The notes below the pieces were generated by a model. That model was not told where the DNA came from. It ran no database searches and saw nothing but the letters and a program-made list of their open reading frames with translations. Positions 11,797 through 20,864 of a stretch of DNA of 45,255 nucleotides are shown here, piece after piece. The translations under genes were made by a program, and so were the position numbers. Position 1 is the first letter of the stretch. Each line of letters begins with the position of its first letter. Origin of the DNA: an uncultured Planctomycetales bacterium (GTDB lineage Bacteria; Planctomycetota; Planctomycetia; Pirellulales; S012-138); assembly GCA_937982665.1 (NCBI GenBank), contig CALJLD010000068.1, forward strand, positions 1-45,255. The letters are read 5' to 3'.

Positions 11797-12506
11797 CGAC
11801 GAATGCTCAAACCCAATGCGCTCAATTAGTGGATATGAGTTCGCATTCGCCAAGCGTCGGCGATTATTGGCAGCAGCAGCAATTTTTTCCAACGGACGAA
11901 GGTGGGTGGCAGGCCAGGATTGGCCGGGTTACGCACAACAAGTTGACCATGTCTGTTGTCTGCTTCTCGTCGCATCACCCACTTCTGACTTGCGAATGGC
12001 ACAACATTGGGTCTGACGTCATACCCGGCTCTTATCGCGCTAACCGCTCGACTGCCAAAGAAAGTTGAGCATCGCTAGACAAGAGACTTTGACGAAAGAA
12101 GAGTTGTTTTTCCGCGCGCAGATTTTCCGTTTGCGGAGGATAGCTTTCGCGCGAAAAGGATTCTCCGCAAGCTACCCAGGTGTTGAACCTCGAAATCGTC
12201 CGTAATGCCGGGTGTAACCCCGGCAAAACGGCCCGTGATCCCGGGTGTAACACCGGGTGCAATGGCGGATGGTAACCCCGGGTGTGATCCCAGATTTGGA
12301 TCTTGGCCAAAGAGCATTTTTCGCCGCGAGAGCCGCGCGCCGAGATTTTTTTCAAAACTTGTGTTGCCCACTGCGCAGCTTTCGTGGGAAATTTGCCGTT
12401 TCGCTCTTTGGCAACTTGAAAAGTGAAAGCTTGCAGCCGCGAAGCGGCGCTGCTGGGATGGCAAAGCCAGCGCTCGTGCCTGCTGCGCGCGCCTTCTTGC
12501 GCTTTG
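11797..12506. other. Non-coding stretch with repeats; possible small frame
   Basis: About 700 bases between the divergently oriented start of the protease gene and the end of fliG. A 79-codon frame at 11829-12068 on the plus strand (MDMSSHSPSVGDYWQQQQFF...) has an unusual composition but no recognised family, and is only a weak candidate. The central part holds three GC-rich repeat copies (12202-12291). The rest shows no clear gene. Confidence 0.5.
12202..12291. repeat. Three copies of a 20-bp GC-rich repeat with hairpins
   Basis: The consensus GTRAYSCCGGGTGTRAYMCC occurs three times, starting at 12202, 12235 and 12272 (33 and 37 bases apart). Copy one can fold as GCCGGG-loop-CCCGGC (12207-12224), and copy two as an imperfect hairpin around 12240-12259. 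On the minus strand the copies would read PGVTPGIT-like peptides. The region is within a gene-free spacer. Confidence 0.7.
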
Positions 12507-13505
12507 CTATTGCACCATCTGTTCGCCGCCGGGCTCGCTGTGCAGGTTGATCTGTCCTGCGTCTTCCAGGCGTCGCACGATGTCGACGATTTGCTGCTGC
12601 ACTTGCTCGACATCTGAAACGCGGACCGCGCCGAGGAAGTCCATCTCTTCTTCCAGAAGCGTTGCCGCGCGGCTTGAGAGATTGCCCAGCACCATCTTCT
12701 TGAGTTGATCGCTGGCGCCCTTGAGGGCCATCGCCCATTGCGAAGTCTCAACGCTCTTGAGCACTTCTTGAATGCCTTTATCGGAAAGACTTGAGAGGTC
12801 CTCGAAGACGAACATTCGCCGACGAATGTCCTCAACAAGTTCCGTGTCTTCCTGTGCAAGGTTTTCCAGCAAGTTGCGCTCTGTTGTGCGGTCCGTGACG
12901 TTGAGAATCTCGGCGACTGCCTCCACACCGCCGGCCGCTTCGAACTGTTGGCTCATCACGCTGGCCATGCGGCGTTCCAGCCCACTCTCAACTTCCTTGA
13001 TGATCTCCGGGTTGGTTTGTCCCATGTTGGCAATGCGGCGAATGACGGAGAGCTGCCGCTCGGTGGGAAGGCCGGCAATGATCTCAGCTGCTTGTTGCGG
13101 AGGAATGTGCGAAAGCACTAACGCGATGGTTTGCGGATGTTCGTCGATGATGAACGTCAGCAAGTTCTGGCTATCGACCTTTTGCAGGAAGCCGAACGGA
13201 ACGGCTTCGATCTGTTGCCGCACGTTGTCGAGCGTGCCGGTGGCCCCCTTGCCGAGAGCTTTTTCGACCAGTTCCTTGGCTTTGTCCAGCCCGCCAGCTT
13301 CAGAACCATACGAAGCGGGATTGCAGTTGGCGAAATCATTGAGCGCACCCATCTGCTCTTCGCCAGTGACCATGCCCATTCTGGCAATGGCAATGGTCAC
13401 GGCTTCCACCGCTTGAGGCGAAAGCTTAGCGACAAGCGCTGCGGCGTCTTCCTGTGGAAGACTCATCAGCACAATCGCGGCTTTGCGGACATCGTGAACG
13501 GTCAT
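12507..13505 (-). CDS. fliG: Flagellar motor switch protein FliG
   Basis: FliG is the rotor protein that meets the stator (MotA) and couples ion flow to rotation and switching. The 332-residue length is normal. VRKAAIVLMSLPQEDAAALV is the usual N-terminal domain start, DEHPQTIALVLSHIPPQQAA near residue 121 carries the EHPQ motif of the middle domain, and the C-terminal part has MFVFEDLSSLSDKGIQEVL and the charged torque helix region (ASDQLKKMVLGNLSSRAATLL). GAGGG six bases before ATG 13505 supports the start. No other recognised flagellar gene (fliF, fliH, fliI) lies in the window; a small frame sits 20 bases upstream. Confidence 0.96.
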   Translation of the reverse strand: MTVHDVRKAAIVLMSLPQEDAAALVAKLSPQAVEAVTIAIARMGMVTGEEQMGALNDFANCNPASYGSEAGGLDKAKELVEKALGKGATGTLDNVRQQIEAVPFGFLQKVDSQNLLTFIIDEHPQTIALVLSHIPPQQAAEIIAGLPTERQLSVIRRIANMGQTNPEIIKEVESGLERRMASVMSQQFEAAGGVEAVAEILNVTDRTTERNLLENLAQEDTELVEDIRRRMFVFEDLSSLSDKGIQEVLKSVETSQWAMALKGASDQLKKMVLGNLSSRAATLLEEEMDFLGAVRVSDVEQVQQQIVDIVRRLEDAGQINLHSEPGGEQMVQ

Positions 13506-13525
13506 CGGCGGCCCTCAGCTCAGGC

Positions 13526-13726
13526 TTACGCTGCTTTTGAAACAGGAAGATCCAGCGATTTGTCCGCCAAGGCATCGCCGCAAGAGTCGGTCAGCCAATC
13601 GGCAACAATCCCGGCCGCATGTTCTGGCCAGGTGACAACTGCCATGCGGAGGATCGCATGCGAGATGTCTTGCTTCTCATCTTGCGGAAGCGATTGCGGT
13701 GCTAGCGAGCGGGCAAATTCGAACAT
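13526..13726 (-). CDS. Small frame just upstream of fliG, unknown
   Basis: A 66-residue frame from ATG 13726 (MFEFARSLAPQSLP), open to a TTG at 13774. It ends 20 bases before fliG on the same strand. The sequence (QDEKQDISHAILRMAVVTWPEHAAGIVADWL) looks like a real alpha-helical protein rather than a shadow, and no competing gene overlaps it. No family was recognised and no ribosome binding site is evident. Its position suggests a helper of fliG or simply a leader of the same transcript. Confidence 0.42.
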   Translation of the reverse strand: MFEFARSLAPQSLPQDEKQDISHAILRMAVVTWPEHAAGIVADWLTDSCGDALADKSLDLPVSKAA

Positions 13727-13862
13727 TGCGGGGTGCCATCTGGAGAAGATTGATCCGCGCAGGGCGGAACGCAAAGCCTATCGACGCGCAGCGAATATCG
13801 GCGTTTGCAGTGCGCAAACTACAAGCAATCTTGCAGGTTTGCGGCGACGGGAGTTTCGTGGA

Positions 13863-14654
13863 TCAGGAAGCCGCAAAGATTCCGAAATACACGACCGCAA
13901 AGAGTCCCAAAGCGGCACACCACCACGCGAAGTGATGCAAGCGAAAGTCCCGCAACCAGCGGACAAGCCACGCCAGGCTTGCCAATCCCACCAGGAACGC
14001 TGCCAGCATGGCCGCAATCAGCGGTCCCCAGCCATCTGAGCCAGCGGTCCAGGAGGAATCCTTGATCGCGCTGGCGATTTCCAAGATGGCAGCCCCGCCA
14101 ATGACCGGGATCGCCAGCAGGAATGAGAACTCCGCGGCGGCCATCCGCTTCAGACCTACGGCCATGCCGGCGACGATCGTTGCGCCGCTTCGCGAAATGC
14201 CTGGGGCAATCGCGGCGGCTTGAGCGCAACCAATCAGCAAGGCCTGACGCCAGCTGACATGTTCGCAATCGGTCTCGCCCGGCTTGATGCGTTTCGAGAA
14301 TGCCAGCATGACCGCAGTGACCAGCAGCATCACGCCCGCTTGAACAGGGCTCTCCAGGAAGTGGGGGAACCTGGTCTTGATGATGAAGCCAACCACGGCT
14401 GCGGGTATCGTCCCGATCGCAAGCGGAATCCACAGTTGCCAGTCTCGCGTGAGCAGCAGCGCAATCCGCCGCCGAAAGAACACCAGAATGGAGAGCAAAG
14501 TGGCGGCATGCAACATCACCACCAGAAATGGCGTCTCGCGAGAACTTTGCGCGAAGAGCTTTGCCGCGATGACGAGATGTCCCGATGAACTCACCGGCAA
14601 AAACTCAGTCGCACCCTGGAGCGCGCCAAGCAGGATGAGTTCTAACCACGCCAT
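13863..14654 (-). CDS. uppP: Undecaprenyl-diphosphatase (UppP/BacA)
   Basis: An integral membrane phosphatase of 263 residues that turns undecaprenyl diphosphate into the monophosphate, recycling the lipid carrier for cell-wall and polysaccharide synthesis; overproduction gives bacitracin resistance in other bacteria. Family motifs are GATEFLPVSSSGHLVIA near residue 15 and AIAPGISRSGATIVAGM near residue 148, which hold the catalytic Glu/Ser/Arg residues. About eight membrane segments are visible, ending in HHFAWWCAALGLFAVVYFGI. The gene stands alone on the minus strand, 90 bases before the small frame ahead of fliG. Confidence 0.96.
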   Translation of the reverse strand: MAWLELILLGALQGATEFLPVSSSGHLVIAAKLFAQSSRETPFLVVMLHAATLLSILVFFRRRIALLLTRDWQLWIPLAIGTIPAAVVGFIIKTRFPHFLESPVQAGVMLLVTAVMLAFSKRIKPGETDCEHVSWRQALLIGCAQAAAIAPGISRSGATIVAGMAVGLKRMAAAEFSFLLAIPVIGGAAILEIASAIKDSSWTAGSDGWGPLIAAMLAAFLVGLASLAWLVRWLRDFRLHHFAWWCAALGLFAVVYFGIFAAS

Positions 14655-14691
14655 GAAGAATCAGCCGAATCGAGACGAGAGAGATTTCGCA

Positions 14692-14697
14692 AGTATA
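14692..14697 (-). promoter_or_regulatory. uppP: -10 box for uppP
   Basis: On the minus strand TATACT lies about 40 bases before the uppP start, inside the near-palindrome GCAAG-TATAG-CTTGC. No good -35 box is seen at 16-18 bases. Weak prediction. Confidence 0.3.
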
Positions 14698-14877
14698 GCT
14701 TGCACAACCGCGGCAAATGCCATTCCGGAAGAGTCGTGGAATTGTGGGGGATTGCGAAGAAAGCGAATTACCTGGGTAACACTGCAAATCAACAGCGAAC
14801 CTGCGAGCCAAACGCAGACTCTATTGGGACATCCGCAAGCCTGCAACGTCATCAGCATTGGTCGCTACAATTCTCTC

Positions 14878-15830
14878 ATGGCCAGAAAGCGTCGAATGCG
14901 ACTTGAAGAATATGCGGGGCTGCCCATCAGTTGGGAGCGAGCCAGCGCCATCTTCGATCACCCGGCACCGCCGTCGACGGTTTGCGAACACCAATTCGAC
15001 GGCGCGGATGATCAACTTGAGAAACTCGCACAGACGCCGTACGAGGACATCGACTTCAGCGATCTTTGGTACTACCACCATGACCTGGCGTATGTGGATT
15101 TGCAGCCGGAGTTGTTCGCGTACTTGTTTCCGGTGTGCCTGATGGATTGGCACGATACGCTTATGAAGAACACGGCTTGCTCGCACGGAGATTCTGAATT
15201 TCACTACGGCATCTTTCACGGCAAAGTCTTCGAGAAGATGCTGACACCGCGTCAGCTTGAGGCCGTGACGATGTTCTTCCGTGACAGCTTCTTGGAACGG
15301 CTGAATCTTGAGCAAAGTTTTGCGGCGGTAGCACAGGACCCTTTTGGCATTTGGGTTGGGACATATGTCTGGATGTTGAGGTTCAATTCGCTCGGCTTCA
15401 TCGTTCCTAACATCGGGAGCATCTGGGATGCGTGGTGGCGGCTGGAAACGCACGGCAGGTCCATCGCGGCCTTGCAGTACATCTCAGACTTGATGTATTT
15501 CCCTGGAGAGAACCGTTGTTCAAGGAATGGGCAGGAGGGCCGGGCCGTTCACCGGACGAGTGGCTGCATTTGGCATTGGGCTATGACGCGATGATCTATG
15601 GCAAGGGCTGGCTGGAATCGAACCGCGACTTCATCGCCCGCACGCTGACTGTGGATTACGTCAACGCGAAAGTCCCGCAAGCCGTAGCGATGCTGAAAGA
15701 TCACCCGCAGCATGATCTCGCAACGAAGTTGCTGCAGGATTTGCCCGAGTGCCAGGAGTTGCTAGCACACCGCGTACGTGAGTTGCCGGAGTTGTTGGCG
15801 AATTTGGAAAACGCTCAATGGAGTGTGTAG
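14878..15830 (+). pseudogene. Unknown conserved-looking protein gene broken by a frameshift
   Basis: Translation from ATG 14878 (MARKRRMRLEEYAG) runs to ISDLMYFP at about 15503 and then turns to nonsense. The next frame continues with WREPLFKEWAGGPGRSPDEW and runs to 15830 (ending LANLENAQWSV). Adding one base in TTTCCC (15498-15503) would restore a product of about 317 residues. The protein is rich in Trp, Tyr, His and Asp (DFSDLWYYHHDLAYVDLQPE; LFPVCLMDWHDTL), looks soluble, and was not assigned to a family. It is divergent from uppP and convergent with cysS. Because both halves look fully coding, either a recent mutation or a sequencing error fits. Confidence 0.75.
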
Positions 15831-15856
15831 CCTAGCGTTGGTCTGCAGCTAAGCCG

Positions 15857-17455
15857 CTATCGCTTCAACTCCCATGTGGTGCCGTCGGCGCGGTCTTCAA
15901 GCGTCACACCGATTTCCGTGAGTTGATTGCGAACGGTATCCGCCAGGTCAAAGTTCTTGGCCTTGCGGGCGTCCGCGCGAATTTGGATCAGCAACTGCAT
16001 GAGTTGGTCGACGAACTCATCGTTCGCTCCGGAAGCCGATTGCGGCGGTTGACGGAATAAGCCGAGGATGCCGGCCAATTCGCGGAAGGTGATGGTTGCG
16101 TTCCGCAGGGCGGCCTGCGCTGCGTCATTTGTTTTGCCGGCGCCTTCCAGCTTTTGTTCCTCGATGAAACGGTTCAGCACGCCGAGTGCTTCGTACAAGT
16201 TGCCGATCGCCGCCGCCGTGTTGAAGTCATCATCCATGCGGGCGAGGAAGTTTTGCCGCAATGCGGAAAGTTCCTCAAACATGCCGGCGAAGTCGGTCGC
16301 TTCATTGCTTGCCCCGGCCAGGTGTTTGTCGCCGGCGTCGCGGTTTTCATTCAACGGAAGTTCGTAGAAGGAATCGCCTGTGACGCGTTCGTAACGCTTA
16401 AAGAAGCGGTAGAAGGTTTCCAGGCGTTCGGCCGATGCGCGAATCTCGTCCTCGCTAAAGAGAATAGGACTGCGGTAGTGCGTGGAGATCAGCAACAAGC
16501 GGATGGCTTCCGCTGGATGCCGTTCCAGCAAAGCCGAGAACGCTGATGCTCCTTTGGATTTTCCCATCTTGCCGGCTTCTTGCGCATCTTGATCGCCAAC
16601 GAGCTGTCCGTCGTCTTCGCCTTCCTCTCGCGTGCGCGTGTTGCGACCACCAAGCTTGCCGACTTCATCGGGAGCCTGCATCAGTCCGTTGTGGAGCCAG
16701 TAATTCGCCTGGGGCTTGCCGTGCAGGCATTCGCTCTGCGCAACCTCGTTCTCATGATGCGGGAAGACGAGGTCTAAGCCGCCACCATGGAAGTCGAATG
16801 TTTCGCCCAGCAGGGCCTTACTCATGGCGGAGCACTCGATGTGCCAGCCTGGCCGGCCTGGCGCCCAGGGACTTTCCCACGTGGGTTCGCCGGGCTTGGC
16901 GGACTTCCAAAGGGCAAAGTCCAGCGGCGAGCGTTTGCGCGTGGCGGTCCCGCCTCCTTCGCCCTGCATATCATCCGGCCGGCGATTGCTGAGCTTGCCA
17001 TACTCCGCGTCTTTGCCGACATCGAAGTAAACATCGCCGTCTGACTCGTAGGCGTAGCCCTTTTCGATCAGTCCGCTGATGAAGTCGATGATGTTCTGCA
17101 TGTTGTCGGTCGCGCGGGGGAAATGATCGATGGTGTCGATCCCCATCGCCGACAGGTTGTTCATGTAGTCGGCCGTCATTTCCTCGGCGAGCGCCGCGAC
17201 GGTCATATCTCGCTTGGCCGCTTCCACAATCAGCTTGTCATCGATATCGGTCACATTAACCACAAACGTGACGTCATAGCCGCAGTAAACCAGGTGCCGC
17301 TTGACGACATCAAAGATCACGGGACCAACCATATGTCCAATGTGGCTGGGCTTGTAGACCGTCGGCCCGCAGAGATACATGCCGATCTTCCCCGGCGTGA
17401 CGGGCTCGAGGTCTTCCTTTTTGTTGGTCAGGGTGTTGTAGACGCGGAGCGACAT
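15857..17455 (-). CDS. cysS: Cysteinyl-tRNA synthetase
   Basis: A class I aminoacyl-tRNA synthetase charging tRNA-Cys. The start at 17455 (MSLRVYNTLTNKKED) matches the family N-terminus, giving 532 residues; the frame is open 16 codons further up. MYLCGPTVYKPSHIGHMVG holds the zinc cysteine and the HIGH signature. GWHIECSAMS and GGGLDLVFPHHENEVAQSE hold the other zinc ligands. The KMSKS motif appears as KMGKSKG, preceded by an extra loop of about 30 residues rich in Asp, Glu and Gly (TREEGEDDGQLVGDQDAQE). ispF lies upstream on the same strand with a large inverted repeat between them. The start region is pyrimidine-rich and lacks a Shine-Dalgarno site. Confidence 0.97.
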   Translation of the reverse strand: MSLRVYNTLTNKKEDLEPVTPGKIGMYLCGPTVYKPSHIGHMVGPVIFDVVKRHLVYCGYDVTFVVNVTDIDDKLIVEAAKRDMTVAALAEEMTADYMNNLSAMGIDTIDHFPRATDNMQNIIDFISGLIEKGYAYESDGDVYFDVGKDAEYGKLSNRRPDDMQGEGGGTATRKRSPLDFALWKSAKPGEPTWESPWAPGRPGWHIECSAMSKALLGETFDFHGGGLDLVFPHHENEVAQSECLHGKPQANYWLHNGLMQAPDEVGKLGGRNTRTREEGEDDGQLVGDQDAQEAGKMGKSKGASAFSALLERHPAEAIRLLLISTHYRSPILFSEDEIRASAERLETFYRFFKRYERVTGDSFYELPLNENRDAGDKHLAGASNEATDFAGMFEELSALRQNFLARMDDDFNTAAAIGNLYEALGVLNRFIEEQKLEGAGKTNDAAQAALRNATITFRELAGILGLFRQPPQSASGANDEFVDQLMQLLIQIRADARKAKNFDLADTVRNQLTEIGVTLEDRADGTTWELKR

Positions 17456-17482
17456 GGGGAGGAGGGATAAGGCGTAAGAGGC

Positions 17483-17599
17483 AAGGGAAAAGGGGTGTTG
17501 CATTCAGACCCGTGGGCCGACATCACGAACGTGTGTTATAGCGGGAAACCGTCGTTATGCAGAGGTCAAAGGCAGGCTCGCATTGCCCCCTTTTCCCTT
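17483..17599. repeat. 13-bp perfect inverted repeat between ispF and cysS
   Basis: AAGGGAAAAGGGG (17483-17495) and CCCCTTTTCCCTT (17587-17599) are exact reverse complements, 91 bases apart. One arm overlaps the ispF stop codon; the other lies 28 bases before the cysS start. On the minus-strand transcript the first arm is purine-rich, the second pyrimidine-rich. Further related motifs (GGGCAAAGGG) extend into the ispF 3' end. Confidence 0.7.
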
Positions 17600-18086
17600 A
17601 GCCCTTTGCCCTTTCCCCTAACAACACAACCACCTCCGCCGCGATGGCTTCTTCCCGGCCGATGGGGCCGACGCCTTCGCCGGTTTTGGCTTTCACGCTG
17701 ATGCGGTCCGTGGCGATGCCGAGCAGTTCGGCCAGGCGGGCGATGATGGCATCTCGGTGAGGGCCGATCTTCGGCTGCTGCGCGAAGATGGTGCTGTCCA
17801 TGTTGACAATCTGAAACCGGGCCGCGTTCGCGCGGGCCACGGCTTCGCGGAGAAAATCGGCCGAGTCGCGGTCGCGATTTTCTTCCGCATTGTCCGGGAA
17901 CAGCGTGCCGATATCTCCGCCGGCGATGGCTCCGAGGATGGCGTCCGTGGCGGCGTGCAGTAACACGTCCGCGTCACTGTGGCCAACCGCGTGTTTGTCA
18001 TGCGGGATGTCCACGCCACCCAGCCGTAACGGGCCCCCTGCTGCCAGGCGGTGTGAGTCATGCCCGGAACCGACGCGAAAGTTCAT
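17598..18086 (-). CDS. ispF: 2-C-methyl-D-erythritol 2,4-cyclodiphosphate synthase
   Basis: IspF closes the cyclic diphosphate in the non-mevalonate (MEP) route to isoprenoids, releasing CMP; it works as a trimer in the cytoplasm. The 162 residues match the family. RVGSGHDSHRL holds the metal-binding Asp and His, HAVGHSDADVLLHAATDA the third metal-binding His and substrate contacts, and VKAKTGEGVGPIGR the family signature near the C-terminus. It lies 142 bases upstream of cysS on the same strand, an arrangement common in bacteria, so the two are probably co-transcribed. No ispD is adjacent. Confidence 0.97.
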   Translation of the reverse strand: MNFRVGSGHDSHRLAAGGPLRLGGVDIPHDKHAVGHSDADVLLHAATDAILGAIAGGDIGTLFPDNAEENRDRDSADFLREAVARANAARFQIVNMDSTIFAQQPKIGPHRDAIIARLAELLGIATDRISVKAKTGEGVGPIGREEAIAAEVVVLLGERAKG

Positions 18087-18261
18087 GGGTGTGGAAGAGT
18101 TGTTCGCGGCGTATTGTGGCGGCGTTGTTGTTTTTGACGCGCGTTGCTGATGCCCAATTGCGCGCGGAGCGACAAACTTGCTTGCCGCCGATGATTCTTA
18201 AGACGGTCGATTATATCGATGACCGGTTATGCCGCCAACGTCATGGGCGCGCGCCTGTCAC

Positions 18262-18975
18262 TTAGCGAATTCCCTCCAGGCTTGTCGGCGCGCCGTCATT
18301 GATGTCAATCATCGACTGGAGAGTCGCCGGCGTGACATCTCGTTTGATTTCTATAGGGAATGAATTCGCCATGCCCACGAGGAAAGTAGATCCGTGGGGT
18401 GGACCGAATTGTGACATCGCATTGGCTGCCGTTGGATCGAAATCCAAATCGTCCGGCTTGGTCCAGGGGACGGCATGCTGGGGCGCGGCTTCAATCAGCA
18501 TGATCGTGAGGTCGCTCCCATCCGCGATGTCAGAGAATGATCGAGGTGCAGATGACCCTAAGACAGTGTGGTTCCCGAAAGGCGCGATGATGTCTGACAT
18601 GCCGCGCCCGAGGTTGTCGTTAATCGCGTAGCACCGCGGCATCTCTGTTAACAGCTGTTTGTTGTGAAAGCTGTCCCAAGGCTCGTCCAGGCGAAACTTC
18701 CTATAGAGCTCTTGCTGTTCGACAAACGGAAGAATATGGACGCGCCAACTCAGATACGGGCGGCCGTGGATATCTCGCACACGCGGCCCGCCAGGATACT
18801 CGGCTGGGGGAAAGACGCCATGAACGTCGTGGTATTCGTGAATGGACAGGCAAACTTCGTAGAGCCTGTTCCGGTCGTCTTTGCGCGGGTTGTGCTTGCG
18901 GTCCTTGGCGCAAGTCGCCATCACGATGGCGCAAAGAGCCAGCAATAACAATCCGGAGCGTGCCAGGGTTTGCAT
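18262..18975 (-). CDS. DUF1559-module lipoprotein-like protein
   Basis: A 237-residue protein. ATG 18975 is chosen because GGAGG lies 8 bases upstream; the product then starts with MQTLARSGLLLLALCAIVMATCAK, a signal peptide with a possible non-standard lipobox before Cys. The body is the DUF1559-type module: YEVCLSIHEYHDVHGVFPP, YLSWRVHILPFVEQQELYRKF, LDEPWDSFHNKQLL and HAVPWTKPDDLDFDP. It lacks the prepilin-like N-terminal methylation signal usually joined to DUF1559. The same module forms the C-terminus of the next two loci, so this is a stand-alone paralog. Role unknown; an exported or membrane-attached place is inferred. Confidence 0.82.
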   Translation of the reverse strand: MQTLARSGLLLLALCAIVMATCAKDRKHNPRKDDRNRLYEVCLSIHEYHDVHGVFPPAEYPGGPRVRDIHGRPYLSWRVHILPFVEQQELYRKFRLDEPWDSFHNKQLLTEMPRCYAINDNLGRGMSDIIAPFGNHTVLGSSAPRSFSDIADGSDLTIMLIEAAPQHAVPWTKPDDLDFDPTAANAMSQFGPPHGSTFLVGMANSFPIEIKRDVTPATLQSMIDINDGAPTSLEGIR

Positions 18976-19169
18976 AGGAATGACCTCCAGGGCAGACATT
19001 CCATGCTATTCGCGCTTTGCCCATGAGGCAACGAATTCGCCCCGTTGCATATTTCGCGTGTCAACATGGAATGTGCAGCGACCTGGATTTCATTGCCTTA
19101 CGGCGCTGGCAACAAATTCACTTGCCATGCGGCATCGCCAATGCTCACAAAGCTGAAACTCTCGAGTCC

Positions 19170-20864
19170 TTACTGAATGTCGTCCCGGCTTAACGGCTGG
19201 CGATCATTGATCTCGATGATCGCCTTGATTGACTGTGGCGAGACCGTGGCTGGCAACGGACTTACACTGGCGTCGATCCACAACACGTTGATGTCGTCAA
19301 CGCCAGAAATCTTGAACAGTGCCATGGCGTCTTCCGCCTCGGGATCGAATTGGAAATCGTCTGGCTTGGTCCACGGGACCGCGTATTCCGGGGAGATTTG
19401 AAAGCACAGGGCCGTGTTGGATGTTCCATCGACGACATTCGCGAAGCTGATGGATTTGTCTCCGCCCAAGGGCGTGTTCTTGCCGAAGGGGGCGACGATG
19501 TCCGTCATGCCTTCTGGCAAGTTCTCGCTCAAGGCAAATACAGCAGGCATTTCACTGAGCAGTTCTTTGTTGTGCGGACTGTCCCAGGGTTCGTCCAGAT
19601 GGAACTTCTCGTAAAGGTCGCTCGCCTCCAAAAACGGCAAGAGATGCACGCGCCAACTCAACAGAGGGCGACCGTTAGCGTCACGGCCCGTGGTGTCATT
19701 GCCGGGCGGCAGTTTGCCGTAGACGTCATGAAAGTTGTGGATTGCCAGACCGACTTCAAACATGCTGCTCCGCTGTTGCGCTCGGGCGGCCGCAGAACGA
19801 GCGACAGTCAACGTGTTTGCGGTAAGGTTCAACAGAATTTCCTGCGTGTCTTTGTCAGGCATCGGTAAAGCCACATGCGCCGTGGCGCCGTCCGACGTGG
19901 CGGTAATGCTTTTGAGCATCGCCATGACGGAATCTTTTTCGACCTGGCCAAACTCGGGGCTGTTGATGTTCATCAGCATCAGAGGAGCCAGATTTGTGCC
20001 CATCTCCAGCAATCGCGTGGATGACGATTGCACTTCAGCCGCATCCTCCGCATTGGCTGTCTCCAAAGACACGCGGAGCAAATCATTGCCTGTGAAAGAA
20101 AACGCAATCTCCGCGTACTGGATCTTTTTCATTGTGGGAAGATGCGCCGCAATGCCAGCTGGCAGACTGCCGTCCTCGGAGAGTTCGGCAATTCCCTCAG
20201 AAATGTTCTTGGGGCCCAACATCATGGTGACGAGTTGGTCAGCCGGGACGCGGGCCAGGCGATTGTTCCATTCGTCGCTGGAAGGACCGGTCAGCACGGT
20301 GCGAATCTTGGCTTCGCTTGTTTCGACGTAGACGTTGTCCGCGGGGAAGGCTACACAATTTCGCCAGGCGGGATCGTTTTCAAAATCCGGCGGCTCGCCA
20401 ACTGCCGGGGGCTCTTGCTTGGGGCGAAAGTAACTGACCCCGGAGATATCGACTTTCTCCCATTCCGGCGTTGTGGGGTAATCACTGAGGACGGATTGCT
20501 GGTCAATCGGCCGATCAAACACTGCGACCATGAATGACTGGTTGATGTCTATTTCCAACTCTTTTGAGGTGGCATCCGCAAGTTGGCCGGAGATGAAAAC
20601 CTGACAGCTGCTCATTGGAAGGCCAAAGCGATCCTTAAAACTGGTCGACATCTCTTCCAGCAGTTCGGGTGCGTCCTCGCTGAGTGACTTCACCACGGGA
20701 TGTTCAGTCAACGCGGCCAGACGAATCAGCAGCACGGCCTGCGCTTCTTGATTGATGAACTTTGCATACGGGGCCGGCTGCTGGGCGACGCTTGTGTTGG
20801 CGTGGCTGAAACAAGTCAGGATTGCTACGCTGGCCAGCAGGAAGCGGAGTTGAAGTCGACGCAT
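19170..20864 (-). CDS. Exported protein with C-terminal DUF1559 module
   Basis: A 564-residue protein with a signal peptide (RFLLASVAILTCFSHANTSVAQQ). Residues 30-360 form a domain not recognised by name, with alternating strand/helix patterns (YAKFINQEAQAVLLIRLAAL; RVPADQLVTMMLGPKNISEG). Residues 365-564 are the DUF1559-type module: FEVGLAIHNFHDVYGKLPPGN, LLSWRVHLLPFLEASDLYEKF, LDEPWDSPHNKELL, YAVPWTKPDDFQFDP. AGAGG seven bases before ATG 20864 supports the start. It reads like the intact form of the divergent pair at 21095-22947. Function unknown. Confidence 0.85.
   Translation of the reverse strand: MRRLQLRFLLASVAILTCFSHANTSVAQQPAPYAKFINQEAQAVLLIRLAALTEHPVVKSLSEDAPELLEEMSTSFKDRFGLPMSSCQVFISGQLADATSKELEIDINQSFMVAVFDRPIDQQSVLSDYPTTPEWEKVDISGVSYFRPKQEPPAVGEPPDFENDPAWRNCVAFPADNVYVETSEAKIRTVLTGPSSDEWNNRLARVPADQLVTMMLGPKNISEGIAELSEDGSLPAGIAAHLPTMKKIQYAEIAFSFTGNDLLRVSLETANAEDAAEVQSSSTRLLEMGTNLAPLMLMNINSPEFGQVEKDSVMAMLKSITATSDGATAHVALPMPDKDTQEILLNLTANTLTVARSAAARAQQRSSMFEVGLAIHNFHDVYGKLPPGNDTTGRDANGRPLLSWRVHLLPFLEASDLYEKFHLDEPWDSPHNKELLSEMPAVFALSENLPEGMTDIVAPFGKNTPLGGDKSISFANVVDGTSNTALCFQISPEYAVPWTKPDDFQFDPEAEDAMALFKISGVDDINVLWIDASVSPLPATVSPQSIKAIIEINDRQPLSRDDIQ

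Noticed and set aside
17455..17600. T-box leader in front of cysS
   Set aside because: No T-box sequence or specifier structure was seen; the repeat is a simple inverted repeat, and T-boxes are not expected in this phylum.
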